From Ophiura sarsii (Eukaryota; Echinodermata; Ophiuroidea; Amphilepidida; Ophiuridae): DNA of 64,000 bases. This document shows, piece by piece, positions 11,608-21,889 of the stretch (the stretch's first letter is position 1; each line of letters starts with the position of its first letter). The position numbers and the translations under genes are program-made. A model generated the notes under the pieces. The model had not been told where the DNA came from, searched no databases, and saw only the letters and a program-made list of their open reading frames with translations. Location of the stretch: contig CM069446.1 of the NCBI GenBank assembly GCA_035610835.1, forward strand, positions 5,210,075 through 5,274,074, written 5' to 3'.

Positions 11608-12114
11608 GTAAATATACCAGAACTGATGATATTTAATCTTCTTTTTAAGAGTGTAATCGTTAACACTTTACACGCGGTATTAGTTTTACCATACAAAATA
11701 AGATTTTTCAGAAATCTTTCCCTACTTTCAACGTCTTGTTTCAAGAATAACTGAACCAATACTAGGCATATTTGTACTTATTTTAATGCATTTCTCACGG
11801 TGATTCCAAATCAAGTGGTGGAATTCAATAATGTTAGAACTGTCGTCTGCAGACGACCAGACGACTACCGCGTGAAAAGTGTTTAAAGTACAGAGTAGTT
11901 TTAGAATAGCGCCCGACTTTGAAATCGGCTGCCGCCGGTGAGCATCAGAGAAACACCGTCCATCTCGGTCACCAAACGCCAGTTGAACCAAACGCCAGTT
12001 GAAGATTCATTTGTTTCACAAATACTGATTTACTATATGTATGTTTTTGTATATATTTTGCATGTATTTTCCCCTTGTATATACTAGTAATGCTGTTTTG
12101 ATTTTTGTTAAGCG

Positions 12115-12143
12115 TTGTGTTCTCTGTAGAGCGTTATATAAAT

Positions 12144-12177
<34 letters not shown>

Positions 12178-12180
12178 GTT
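12115..12180 (+). repeat. LINE/SINE 3' end with (AAT)n tail
   Basis: The motif AGCGTTATATAAATG followed by about ten AAT units matches the 3' ends of the other LINE/SINE copies in the window. No coding part is recognisable upstream. Confidence 0.5.
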
Positions 12181-12222
12181 TAACAGTCTCTGCCTCTAAG
12201 AGTGTACCATGTGGTGATTCAT

Positions 12223-12664
12223 GGGTCATCAGATCAACTTAAAAAACACCTAGTGATTCATTACCATAACATTATACTATAGCCAAATTTCAAAATTCCA
12301 AAAAGGTTTGGTACGGTCGTAAAAAAATCACCGAAATTTCAGGAAAACATCCCAGTAAAACGATTACTACGTTCCCCATAAGTATAATTATGCGCGCCAT
12401 GCACATCCCAACGAAAGGAAAACATATTTTGAAACCTCCAGTTGGGTCATCAGATCAACTTAAAAAACACCTAGTGATTCATTACCATAACATTATACTA
12501 TAGCCAAATTTCAAAATTCCAAAAAGGTTTGGTACGGTCGTAAAAAAATCACCGAAATTTCAGGAAAACATCCCAGTAAAACGATTACTACGTTCCCCAT
12601 AAGTATAATTATGCGCGCCATGCACATCCCAACGAAAGGAAAACATATTTTGAAACCTCCAGTT
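12223..12664. repeat. exact 221-bp tandem duplication
   Basis: Positions 12223-12443 and 12444-12664 appear identical by eye, and a third copy starts at 12665 with only GGGT before diverging. The duplicated unit covers the outer left end of the large foldback element plus about 60 bp of flank. The lack of differences implies a very recent duplication, or an assembly artefact. Confidence 0.85.
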
Positions 12665-14392
12665 GGGTACACAGCAAAAGTGAAACAAATTCGTTGGGAT
12701 CTCGTTGGCGCGTCACTTTACGCTGACCTTGAAACCGTGATGAACAGCGTCCTCAGCAGTTTTCAGCAGGCTGTTATTATTTGACGCGCCAACAAGATCC
12801 CATTACATAAACAAGTTTATATGGAAGAACTCAGAACCTTCAACAAATTAAAATGTAAAATGTTTTGGGATCTCGTTGGCGCACGGAGATAGTCCAGGTC
12901 AAAGGTCAATTTTTTCAATTTTTAGCCATTTTTTGCACCTCCGTAAATCCGTGCGCCATTTTTAAAAACACCTTGGAAATGACATCTACTTACAAAGATG
13001 GTTTATCTGTAATAAAAAATAAAGAAACTAGCTTGGGATCTCGGAGATTTATTTTGTAATGATTGTTTACAAATTTGCTTAAGAGCAACTTACACTGCAT
13101 GGGAGTCAGTAATAGCTCTTCGTGCATTGTTAAAGTTCTTGTAAATCAGTGCGCCAACAAGATCCCATCATATTTTTGATTTATTTGCTTAGTTTGGCCA
13201 CCATTCAATAGATACCACTGGAAAAACTTTGGGATTTTGATGGCGGTTAATTCTACATGATCGTAAAGTTGAGGCGTCATCAGCTTTATTCTCGAGCCTT
13301 TTTGGGCCATTTATCATGTTTATCAGTTATCAGAAAATCAGATTACTTTGGCCTGGTGAATTTTGACATGTCATATTGAACATTGTTGTTTATGCATTTT
13401 TGACCTTTCTCAACCTATCAACATTAATCTGTTGCATGATGTTTCATAAATTGCATATTATGTCTTCAGAATTCAACAACCCTGTCGAATTCGGAAGACA
13501 TGACTTACATATTTTGAAATCGACATTACAGACTAACATAGATGTGTTCTAAAATGCATAGAAACAATGTATTATATGACATGTCAAAATTCACCAAAGT
13601 AATCTGATATCCTGGGACTTGGTCTTAAATGGCTCAAAAAAGCTTGAGAATAAAGCTGATGACGCCTCAATTTTGCGCTCATGTAGAATAAACCGCCATC
13701 AAAATCCTAAGCTTTTCACATCGGTATCTATTAAATGGCAGTCACACTAAGCAAATAACCCACAACTTTGATGGGATCTTGTTGGCACACTGATGTATAA
13801 GAGCTTGAACAATGTATGTCGGGCTATTACTGACTCGCATGCACTGTAAGTTGACCTTAAGAAAAATTGTTCAAAATCATTAAAAAAATACACAAAAAAT
13901 CTTAAAGATCCCAATCTGGTATCTTCATTTTTTGTTTATCATTTCCAAGGTGTTTTAAAGATGGCGCACGGATGTACGGAGGTGCGAAAATGGCTCAAAA
14001 TGGTATCATTTGACCTTTGACCGTGATTATCTCCGTGCGCCAACGAGATCCAAACAATGTTTTCTTTTGAATTTGTTAAAGGCTCTGAGTTCTTTCATAT
14101 GACCTTGTTTATTGAATGGGATCTTGTTGGCGTATCAAATAGTAAGGTCTTGAAACTGCATAAGGGTTTCAAGGTGAGCGTAAGGTGACGCGCCAACGAG
14201 ATCCCAACGATTTTGTTTCACTTTTGTTATGTACCCAACTGGTGGTTTCAAAATATGTTTCCCTTTCGTTTGGATGAGCATGGCGCGCATAAATATACTT
14301 ATGGGGATCGTAGTAATCGTTTTACTGGGTTTTTTTACTGACATCTCGGTGATTTTTTTACGACCGAACCAAAAATGTTAGGAATTTTATAC
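12285..14392. mobile_element. 2.1-kb foldback element with nested inverted repeats
   Basis: Almost the whole segment folds on itself around a centre near 13480, where 13460-13474 pairs with 13487-13501. Matching arm blocks are 12504-12715 with 14186-14385, 12865-12985 with 13935-14050, and 13200-13385 with 13570-13745. The motif GGGATCTCGTTGGCGC, or its inverse with an A/G variant, recurs about eight times at 12695, 12783, 12869, 13150, 13772, 14038, 14117 and 14190, bounding each sub-arm. No transposase ORF is visible. It behaves as a non-autonomous foldback element whose outer left end was tandemly duplicated. Confidence 0.8.
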
Positions 14393-14397
14393 ATGAG

Positions 14398-15890
14398 TGC
14401 CCCCCCCCCCCCGATCCTGATCTAAGCACAAGATATTACCTTTCATTTTAATGATGCTACTCTCATGCCAACCATTAGGTACTACCATTAGGCCAAGTAA
14501 AATAATAAACATGTTTCTCGTCCCCGCTCTCACCATTTTTTTGAGATTCTCAATTTGTTATTTCCTCTTTAACTTTGTTTCATTTTGTTTTGATGAAAAG
14601 AGATGATAAGAAGTGCTTGGGTATCATTTATTCCACACATGATTTCCAGTCTAGGGGTAGAGCAATGAGGAAAAAACAAAAAATAATGAGGGCCTACCTG
14701 TTTTTATGATGACACCCAACTTTTCACAAATGGGAACTTAGAACAAGTCCGGACGAGAAACATACCCGGGGAAACACACATTTTTTGTTGCACAGACACA
14801 TAACGAGGAGTGATTTAGTGCTGTGCGCCCATAGAGAAGTGCACCCTTGTTCAGATTTGGGACGCACCATTAGATTTTCAAGGGGGTACGAAGTTGGGTT
14901 GGGGAGAGGGGGTTTGCCGCCGTATTAAAGGGGAGAATTTTTTGTTGAATATATTCATTCATATTGAGTTGGGTGGGGTATACTTTTTTTTTACTCATCG
15001 GGGGGGGGGGGGGGGGGGGGGGGGGGTATATGGGGGGGGGGGGCCTGCATAGGGGGCATTTTTTTCTTCTTCAAAAACTTCCTACAGCCCACCCCCCCCC
15101 CCCCCCCCCCCCCTCCTGAAAATATAATGGCGCGTCCATATAGCGAGGGCCCGTACACCAAATCAATGCGCAATCTCAATAGTTCCGGATGAGGTCTAAA
15201 AAACATCAGGTTTTGCCGGTAATTATTATTCTATGTGGATGGGTTTTTTTGTATCAAAATGAACAAGACCTATCTATCTATTGCATACAATGAACACACA
15301 TTTTGTATTTGTCGACCTAAAACTTAAAAAATAGTATACGGAATGGTGAAAATAGGCATGCCATTAGAACACACATTATAAAATGTGGTGTGCCTGGTCA
15401 CGAGCTGTATTTAGTTGTCATGTTGCGGGAGCACAGCACTAAATCCTTCCGCGTTTGGTGTATGGTTCTGAAAAATAGTACCTAGTGAAAAGCATAATCG
15501 CGATCGTACCCGTCCCAAGAGAAGCAAATTGTATTGAATCGTGCAGTTTTTCTTATTAAAACTATCGACTAGTACATGAACGTTGCAAGCAAAATTCATG
15601 TGAAGACATTCAGGTGTAACAAAAACTTCCTACATTGTCACATGAAAAGCCGATTTACGTGTATTTCAATGAATACTGTGTGCCCCTACAGTATTGACTT
15701 TGACGTTGATGACCGCAAGTTTACAATATAATAAAAGATTGTGTACGTTTTTACATACAGTCCATATCCATAGGACCACGGACTGTACTTACAGTTACAG
15801 CCAATGATCAAGCGCCAATGCAGGGCAACACAGACTTTATAATATTACTAATACTGGTCTGATGAATAAAATGCCATGCTTGGAAATATG
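14398..15890. other. intronic sequence with G/C homopolymers
   Basis: No gene is seen. There is a C run at about 14400-14412. Long G runs at 15001-15046 and a C run at 15093-15112 can pair with each other across about 45 bp. Such runs are prone to sequencing and assembly error. Confidence 0.6.
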
Positions 15891-16568
15891 GGGGGGGGGG
15901 GGGGGGGGGGGAGATAATATGAGATAATCTGAGATAAGCTATATCCACGGTAACAACAATTCCAGCTCATAATTTGTTCCGGAAAGCGGAGTCGTAACGC
16001 ATATTGAGAACAATTGCCACAAGTAAGCCTATACTATAATAGGCTATAGCAGACTAGCACTCAGCAAGCCGATACAGGGCCAAAACCTTCTCGGCGCAAT
16101 ATCTTGAGAACGAATTGAGCGATTGGAACGACATTTTCAGCGTCGGGTCGAGTCCACAAATTGTCGACTGAAAATGTGTGACGTGGCTTTTCGGGTTACC
16201 GTGACGACCAAATTTCCCTGAACCCGACATGTATGATGCATAGTTTTGTGAATTCATCAGATTTTGTTCGTGCATGGTTTCCATGGAAATTTGGTATTTT
16301 TTGATTAAAATGGCTCCCGTTGCCATGGAAACGGTCAACATTTTCTCGGTGGCACATTAGGTCAGGGAATTGTAATCAGCAACCTGTGTGCTAAATATCA
16401 GTGCACTAGCTCAATTAGTTTTTGAGATATCTCATCGGGAGTATTTTTCCATTGTTTTCAATGGGGGAGATAATATTAGATAATCTGAGATAAGCTAAAT
16501 TCATGATAACAACAATTCCAGCGCGTATTTTTTTTCCCAAACGCGGAGTCTAGCGCCTGTCGAGAAAA
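15889..16568. repeat. repeat pair with GGGGGAGATAATA start
   Basis: After a G run at 15891-15911, the block GGGGAGATAATATGAGATAATC...AACAACAATTCCAGC (about 15911-16020) recurs at 16464-16568 in the same orientation. Between them, 16054-16341 has a 95-codon minus-strand open frame with no family resemblance. A palindrome GTTGCCATGGAAAC sits at 16319-16332. The block is probably a degenerate dispersed repeat. Confidence 0.5.
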
Positions 16569-16689
16569 AAATAACGTGTGCCGATTCTGGTTGGAATAAG
16601 TCGATCAGTTTCTTAGTAACTGGAAAATGATACTCGCCCCTCAAAAACAAAAACAATATAATCCTGTATTAACTTTCAGTTAATAGTGG

Positions 16690-16880
16690 CGTATAATAAT
16701 AATAATAATAATAATAGTGATAAGGCACATATCCACTTCAAATAAGAGCGCTCAAGGCACAAACATAAAGAATACAATTTAGATAAAAAACGATAAACAA
16801 CAACAATAAAACTACTTAATTATTACAAAAGTCTCAGACATCAGATGTGTTTTCAACAGGTTTTTGAAATAAATAAACAA
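16690..16880 (-). mobile_element. L2-like LINE 3' fragment
   Basis: On the minus strand a short peptide FKNLLKTHLMSETF matches the very C-terminal motif (FK..LKTHLF) of L2-like LINE proteins. It is followed by a 3' UTR with GAGCGCTCTTATTTG and an (ATT)n tail that appears as the AAT run at about 16697-16717 on +. Confidence 0.6.
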
Positions 16881-16999
16881 TAAACAATTATATTGAAGTT
16901 CTCGTCAGAACCCACTGGTTTCAAAGGAGAATGTTTTATAAAGTTAGGTTGGAAAAGGTAAGAGTACATATTACTGACTCATTTGGTTGCATGAAGCTA

Positions 17000-17246
17000 C
17001 GCTATTAGGTTACCCTGGGTTATAGGGTCATCCTGGAATAGGTAAGACTGTATTATTCTCGGCAGATCTCATTTGTTTCAATGAAGCTTGTGTTTATAAG
17101 GCTATGTTGGAATAGGTAAGACTACATTGTACTCGTCAGAATGTATTTGTTTCAATGAAGCATGTGTTATAAGGCTATGTTGGAATAGGTAAGACTGCAT
17201 TGTACTCGTCAGAATATATTTGTTTCAATGAAGCATGTGTTATAAG
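17000..17246. repeat. 73-bp minisatellite, proximal block
   Basis: About three imperfect copies of a 73-bp unit are present, containing AATAGGTAAGACT, GTACTCGTCAGAAT and TTTGTTTCAATGAAGC. The block stops abruptly at 17246 where the LTR element begins and resumes at 20100. The same unit forms the long array at 33571-38330. Confidence 0.9.
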
Positions 17247-17851
17247 TGTAGCAGTATGGGTTTTTATTATCCCCTAAACATACGATGAAAAGGAGTTGAC
17301 CATGTGACCGTTGGGGTTTTACAATTCAAATTATTGGTGACACTTGACGACAGTAGAAATATAACACACGACGAAAACGATGTACAATATATAATGTCAC
17401 TGTTCTTTAATCCGGTTCTAAATGATGCTTTAACTTGTCGACGTAGACATACACATACAGACAAACAGCAGAAATACGTAGGAAACACAAAACGATGACA
17501 TCCAACGATGGAAATGCGTTGATGGAAAGCAAGTGCTGGTTTTCTAAAGACAAAGGGATACACAAAATGGTAGACAGGCCCAGAGATGGAGTGTTGCTTG
17601 TTGGAGAGCAATTCTGGACTGACAAAAATGGGTGGCTGGGCTATTTGCATAGGGGGAGATAAGACAGGAAGTAAACAAGGTCACATGTGGTGGACAGTAA
17701 ACAGATTGGGTCATGGGTCAAGGTGGTGTTACTGGGCAGATGAATTATACCAGACAGGGATGGACAGAGGGAAACGTAGAGTACATAGTCAAAACATGGA
17801 AACAAATAATACAATATAATATGAAAATGGCATATATTCATGACTGTCACA
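17247..17851 (-). repeat. LTR (3' LTR in the element's orientation)
   Basis: 605 bp, TG...CA. It carries a TATA-like stretch (CATTATATATTG on the minus strand near 17385-17396). It differs from the other LTR at the C/T site near 17412. Open frames inside it (17267-17650 minus and others) are duplicated in the other LTR and have no recognisable domain, so they are not called as genes. Confidence 0.9.
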
Positions 17852-17868
17852 TTCACCCCCGCTTTGAA
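17852..17868 (-). promoter_or_regulatory. polypurine tract candidate
   Basis: On the minus strand the sequence just before the 3' LTR reads AAAGCGGGGGTGAA. A purine-rich tract at this place primes plus-strand DNA synthesis in LTR retroelements. The assignment rests on position and composition. Confidence 0.6.
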
Positions 17869-18665
17869 TAAATTGCGTCCTCGTAATTTAAACCAAAATA
17901 TCAATAAATAATTGATAACATGATACACTGTACACACACATCTGGCGTTTTCAAAAATACAAAACACAATTAATTAGACATATGCAATTACTTGTCATAG
18001 CTTTCCGAAATTCCTAGTTCAGGTATTCCTAACAAATTTTGATGCATATACAAAACAATAATAAAAACAATTCTATGGGTCAAACCACCAAAGAAACTCA
18101 GGGCATTTCGTTTGTTTCGAAAACAAGATTATATGATTGTACAATCTTCAAACAATTCTTTACAAAACCTGAATAAACAATGTTGACTGGAACATGGTCT
18201 GCGTTTTTCCTACCAAACCATGTCTGATTACAACATACACAAAAAGCGCGATATCCGTTTTCCTACGATATCAATACGCGTACCATACACATAATCGGTC
18301 CAGGGCATCCGTTTTTCTACGATACCACTGGCAATAACACAAACAATTTTCATTCACTATGCAAAAAGTACCTCAAGTGACGCGCAACTTGTTAAGACCA
18401 ATGTCAAGGTTACTAAAGCCTTTATACATTTAATTTGGAATAAAATTAAATAATAGCGAAACATATCAAACATAAAACAGATACAAACCAAACATGTTGT
18501 GTGTACATGTACAGGTGTATCATCATTATTCCAAAATCACAGTCATATAAAAACATATCAAACAAAATAGTCAGTAGTCCCATGTAAACAATAAAATTCC
18601 AAAACAAAATCCATTTGGTATTGACATTGGCAAGTCCAGTAAACACGGTAAACAATCAAATGTCA
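17869..18665 (-). other. internal noncoding part of the LTR element
   Basis: About 800 bp lie between the stop of the cold-shock ORF and the purine tract. Two short motifs with GATATCCGTTTTCCTACGAT-like sequence occur near 18250-18320. No domain is recognised in any frame. A 69-codon minus frame at 18446-18655 is hydrophobic but unsupported. Confidence 0.5.
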
Positions 18666-19424
18666 CTACGTGAAACAATCAATCATGTCAATATGTCCTA
18701 AAGAAGCAGGTAATCTTGTAGATTTGTGTTCCGTACGGTGAGATTCAAGTTCAGGGGTATAACGGGGGGAGGGTTCTTGACGGCTAGAATGTGATTTCTT
18801 CGGTAGCTTCGGCAGCAGTCGGCGCTTCCTGGTAACAGGCTTGGGATCCTGGTTGACAGTACATGTAGTAGTAGGACTAGGACGATGAGATGAAATCACT
18901 AAACTGGCACATGATGATGGCGTATCCGTATGGGCTGGTGCTGTACTATGACTTTCCATAAAGTTTCTTCTGCTGCCCATAACATTTGCATTATTTGGTC
19001 CAGTAACATTAATTGCCTCCGGGCTGCTGCGTCCACTCACATGAATAACATCAAAAACAACATGCTCAGCTTGCCCAAGGCTCAGTCTCTTGTGCACTGG
19101 ATTACGCTTAGAGATTCCCGACTTGTGCACAAAAATATCCTCCTGTTTAATATTATCAGTTCTAGTAATGAATCCAAACCCTTTCTGGATGTTAAACCAC
19201 TTCACCATTCCTGGAACATTCTTCTCCGTCACTGGGGAAATGTCATGAATTGGTGTGATGTTATTACTAATACTAGTACATGTACATGTAGCTGGCGTTG
19301 ATTTTGATGGATTGTGCTGTACACAGTGATGGTGCTTACAAACTGGACGTTGTAGAAGTTCTGACACTTTGTCCTCCAATCTGTTCAATTTGGCCAGCAA
19401 AACAATAATCACTTCAGATAACAT
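18666..19424 (-). CDS. Y-box-type cold-shock-domain protein of the LTR element
   Basis: The frame gives 252 residues from the first ATG (19422-19424). The open frame continues upstream to the primer-binding site with a GTG but no earlier ATG. Residues 1-25 form a leucine-rich, possibly coiled-coil segment (LLAKLNRLEDKVSELLQ). Residues about 71-143 are a cold-shock domain close to animal Y-box proteins: VKWFN, the RNP1-like KGFGFI, the RNP2-like DIFVH, and the terminal EAINVTGP. The known role of this domain is binding single-stranded RNA or DNA. A basic patch RKRRLLPKLPKK lies at about 199-210. The frame is intact. It takes the position normally held by gag and may package or protect the element's RNA; that role is inference. 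It has no retroviral domains. Capture of a host Y-box exon is the simplest origin. Confidence 0.85.
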   Translation of the reverse strand: MLSEVIIVLLAKLNRLEDKVSELLQRPVCKHHHCVQHNPSKSTPATCTCTSISNNITPIHDISPVTEKNVPGMVKWFNIQKGFGFITRTDNIKQEDIFVHKSGISKRNPVHKRLSLGQAEHVVFDVIHVSGRSSPEAINVTGPNNANVMGSRRNFMESHSTAPAHTDTPSSCASLVISSHRPSPTTTCTVNQDPKPVTRKRRLLPKLPKKSHSSRQEPSPRYTPELESHRTEHKSTRLPASLGHIDMIDCFT

Positions 19425-19476
19425 GATGAATAGATGATATAGGTAGCCCTGGTCACGATGGTCAATGAAACACAGC

Positions 19477-19494
19477 CCCACGTTGCGGCGCCAA
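19477..19494 (-). promoter_or_regulatory. primer-binding site
   Basis: On the minus strand, directly after the LTR, the sequence reads TTGGCGCCGCAACGTGGG. The TGGCGCC start resembles primer-binding sites complementary to tRNA 3' ends in Gypsy-type elements. The exact tRNA was not identified. Confidence 0.7.
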
Positions 19495-20099
19495 TGTAGC
19501 AGTATGGGTTTTTATTATCCCCTAAACATACGATGAAAAGGAGTTGACCATGTGACCGTTGGGGTTTTACAATTCAAATTATTGGTGACACTTGACGACA
19601 GTAGAAATATAACACACGACGAAAACGATGTACAATATATAATGTCACTGTTCTTTAATTCGGTTCTAAATGATGCTTTAACTTGTCGACGTAGACATAC
19701 ACATACAGACAAACAGCAGAAATACGTAGGAAACACAAAACGATGACATCCAACGATGGAAATGCGTTGATGGAAAGCAAGTGCTGGTTTTCTAAAGACA
19801 AAGGGATACACAAAATGGTAGACAGGCCCAGAGATGGAGTGTTGCTTGTTGGAGAGCAATTCTGGACTGACAAAAATGGGTGGCTGGGCTATTTGCATAG
19901 GGGGAGATAAGACAGGAAGTAAACAAGGTCACATGTGGTGGACAGTAAACAGATTGGGTCATGGGTCAAGGTGGTGTTACTGGGCAGATGAATTATACCA
20001 GACAGGGATGGACAGAGGGAAACGTAGAGTACATAGTCAAAACATGGAAACAAATAATACAATATAATATGAAAATGGCATATATTCATGACTGTCACA
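19495..20099 (-). repeat. LTR (5' LTR in the element's orientation)
   Basis: 605 bp, nearly identical to 17247-17851. The element's promoter would be this copy, directing transcription leftwards through the primer-binding site into the cold-shock ORF. Confidence 0.9.
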
Positions 20100-20275
20100 T
20101 AAGGCTATGTTGGAATAGGTAAGACTACATTGTACTCGTCAGAATATATTTGTTTCAAAGAAGCATGTGTTATAAGGCTATGTTGGAATAGGTAAGACTA
20201 CATTGTACTCGTCAGAATATATTTGTTTCAATGAAGCATGTGTTATAAGGTTATGTTGGAATAGGTAAGATTGCT
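20100..20275. repeat. 73-bp minisatellite, block after the LTR element
   Basis: About 2.4 copies continue the unit interrupted at 17246, confirming that the LTR element inserted into the array. Confidence 0.9.
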
Positions 20276-20412
20276 TAATAATATCTTGAAGATAGATTTG
20301 CGCAGTACCATGAAGACATTTATAAGTTAGGAGAACAATTTTACACAAAATACGATAATTGATAGGCAGTCAGTGCAGTTTATTTAAAGCTTTCAAGGAG
20401 AATCGGAATTAA
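20276..20412 (-). pseudogene. L2-like LINE fragment
   Basis: On the minus strand a degraded peptide contains LLTYKCLHG and a HWLPI-like segment in which the tryptophan codon is a stop. This is the conserved C-terminal block of L2-like LINE ORFs. It is about 45 codons long and truncated at both ends, by the minisatellite on one side and the foldback element on the other. Confidence 0.6.
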
Positions 20413-21090
20413 GTGCGAATAAAGATAAGCAACAGATGGTTGGCGGAAGAAGGGGGTAGGCAAAATTCACTCATATTGGGTATGTGGAATTCCTATGATA
20501 AACTTTTTCTTCCATTGCACTAAAAATCACAGTGTTTCTAATTTTAGAAAAAAAACTTATCACAAAAAATGCGTAATTTCACCTTTTTTTCCTTACTTCA
20601 AAATACATATTATTTGCATATTATTTGATAAATGACATTGCCATTGCTTACAAGTTACAGTTGTCAAACTCATTTTCCAATGATTAGTTGTTGACAGAGT
20701 CCTCTTTAAAAAATATAGTATAAACTAAGCATCAGTGTTTCTATTCTTAGAGAAAATTATGATAGTTTTTCCAATTTACGAGGTATTTTTTACAAAAAGA
20801 TGATTTTTTTTTTATGTTCAGTTTTTCAGTTGGACAGCGGTTTCAAAATGAATTTGTATTATAATCACAACTAACACTCCTTGGCCCCATGTAAGCAAAA
20901 ATAAAACCATTGTGTTCTAGCTTCTGTATAATAAAAAACACTCCAACAATGTTAATGTTGTTTGGGGTTGGGGCATATGCTCCTTTTTTAGCATTTCTAG
21001 ATAAGGCCCATAATATGCTCAATAGAATTCGGGGCCAGCAAAATTCACCAATATTGGGTCTGTGGCATAGAAACCTCTTATTATGACTAA

Positions 21091-21583
21091 GGGAACAGTT
21101 CCATTTGTACGCGATAAAAATTGCGAGAATGTTCCGCGACCCGATGAGTTTTTTATCAGGCCCCGATGAGATTTTTATCGCGAACAGTTGCGAGTAGCAA
21201 AGGATTATTTATCGCGAAGCGTATTACCGCTTGTTTAAATATAACGAAAGATAAGTGGTCGGTATGTAAATAGAGCTTCGGGTTATTTATTCTAGTTGTA
21301 AGGTACAAATTCAGCATTTCATGTTTTTAGAGATAATGTTATTGATTATGGATGTTTAACGTAAATTGTATTATCCTCGTGTATTTGCTAAACAATGTCC
21401 CGCTCTATTTGCTAAACATACCCCCAGGGATTAGCAGAGGCCTCGTATCGGGCCCCGATGGCTATTTTATCGGGGCCTGATGACTATTTTATCGCGAATC
21501 AACTTGAAAAACATCGCGTCCAAAACATATCAGGCCCTGATACAGTCGCGATAAATTTATCGCGTATAAATGGAACTGCTCCC
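21091..21583. mobile_element. PIF/Harbinger-like MITE
   Basis: Termini are GGGAACAGTTCCATTT and the inverse AAATGGAACTGCTCCC. A TAA on each side (21088-21090 and 21584-21586) looks like the 3-bp target duplication of Harbinger elements. Inside are several GCGATAAA / TTTATCGC and CCCGATGA motifs and no ORF. Confidence 0.6.
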
Positions 21584-21889
21584 TAAGAAGAACTAATTCC
21601 CCTATCTATACGCCTTAAAAGCTCTCCATGGAATAGAACTTTTCACGAACTTCAATAAAACTCTGAAGTAATCATTTTATACATAGTTAAAGCATTATTA
21701 TAATGTCACGCTCCTTTTCAGTGTTTATAGGTAATTTCTAAGGCTGTGACTTATACCCGAAATGTAAAGAAACCCACCAATTTTGTTTACATTTCTTCAT
21801 TTTCAATGTCCAAAACAGGACCTTAGATGACTCGTATTTGACCCTTAATAACCCACATAATAGGGATAGTAACTCCTAACCTAAGATAT

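Larger units (their letters stand above)
17247..20099 (-). mobile_element. non-autonomous LTR retroelement carrying a cold-shock-domain gene
   Basis: A 2853-bp element has two direct repeats of 605 bp (17247-17851 and 19495-20099) that begin TG and end CA. It is flanked by the 4-bp duplication TAAG (17243-17246 and 20100-20103) inside a minisatellite unit. The minus orientation is set by a tRNA-type primer-binding site next to the LTR at 19495 and a purine tract next to the LTR at 17851. The internal region is only 1.64 kb and has one clear ORF (18666-19424). No gag zinc knuckle, protease, reverse transcriptase, RNase H or integrase is visible, so mobilisation would have to be in trans. The LTRs differ by only about one base by eye, implying a recent insertion. 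Confidence 0.9.

Noticed and set aside
17267..17650. 127-codon minus-strand frame, also present at 19515-19898
   Set aside because: It is inside the LTR and is duplicated only because the LTR is. No domain, and overlapping frames on both strands are equally open.
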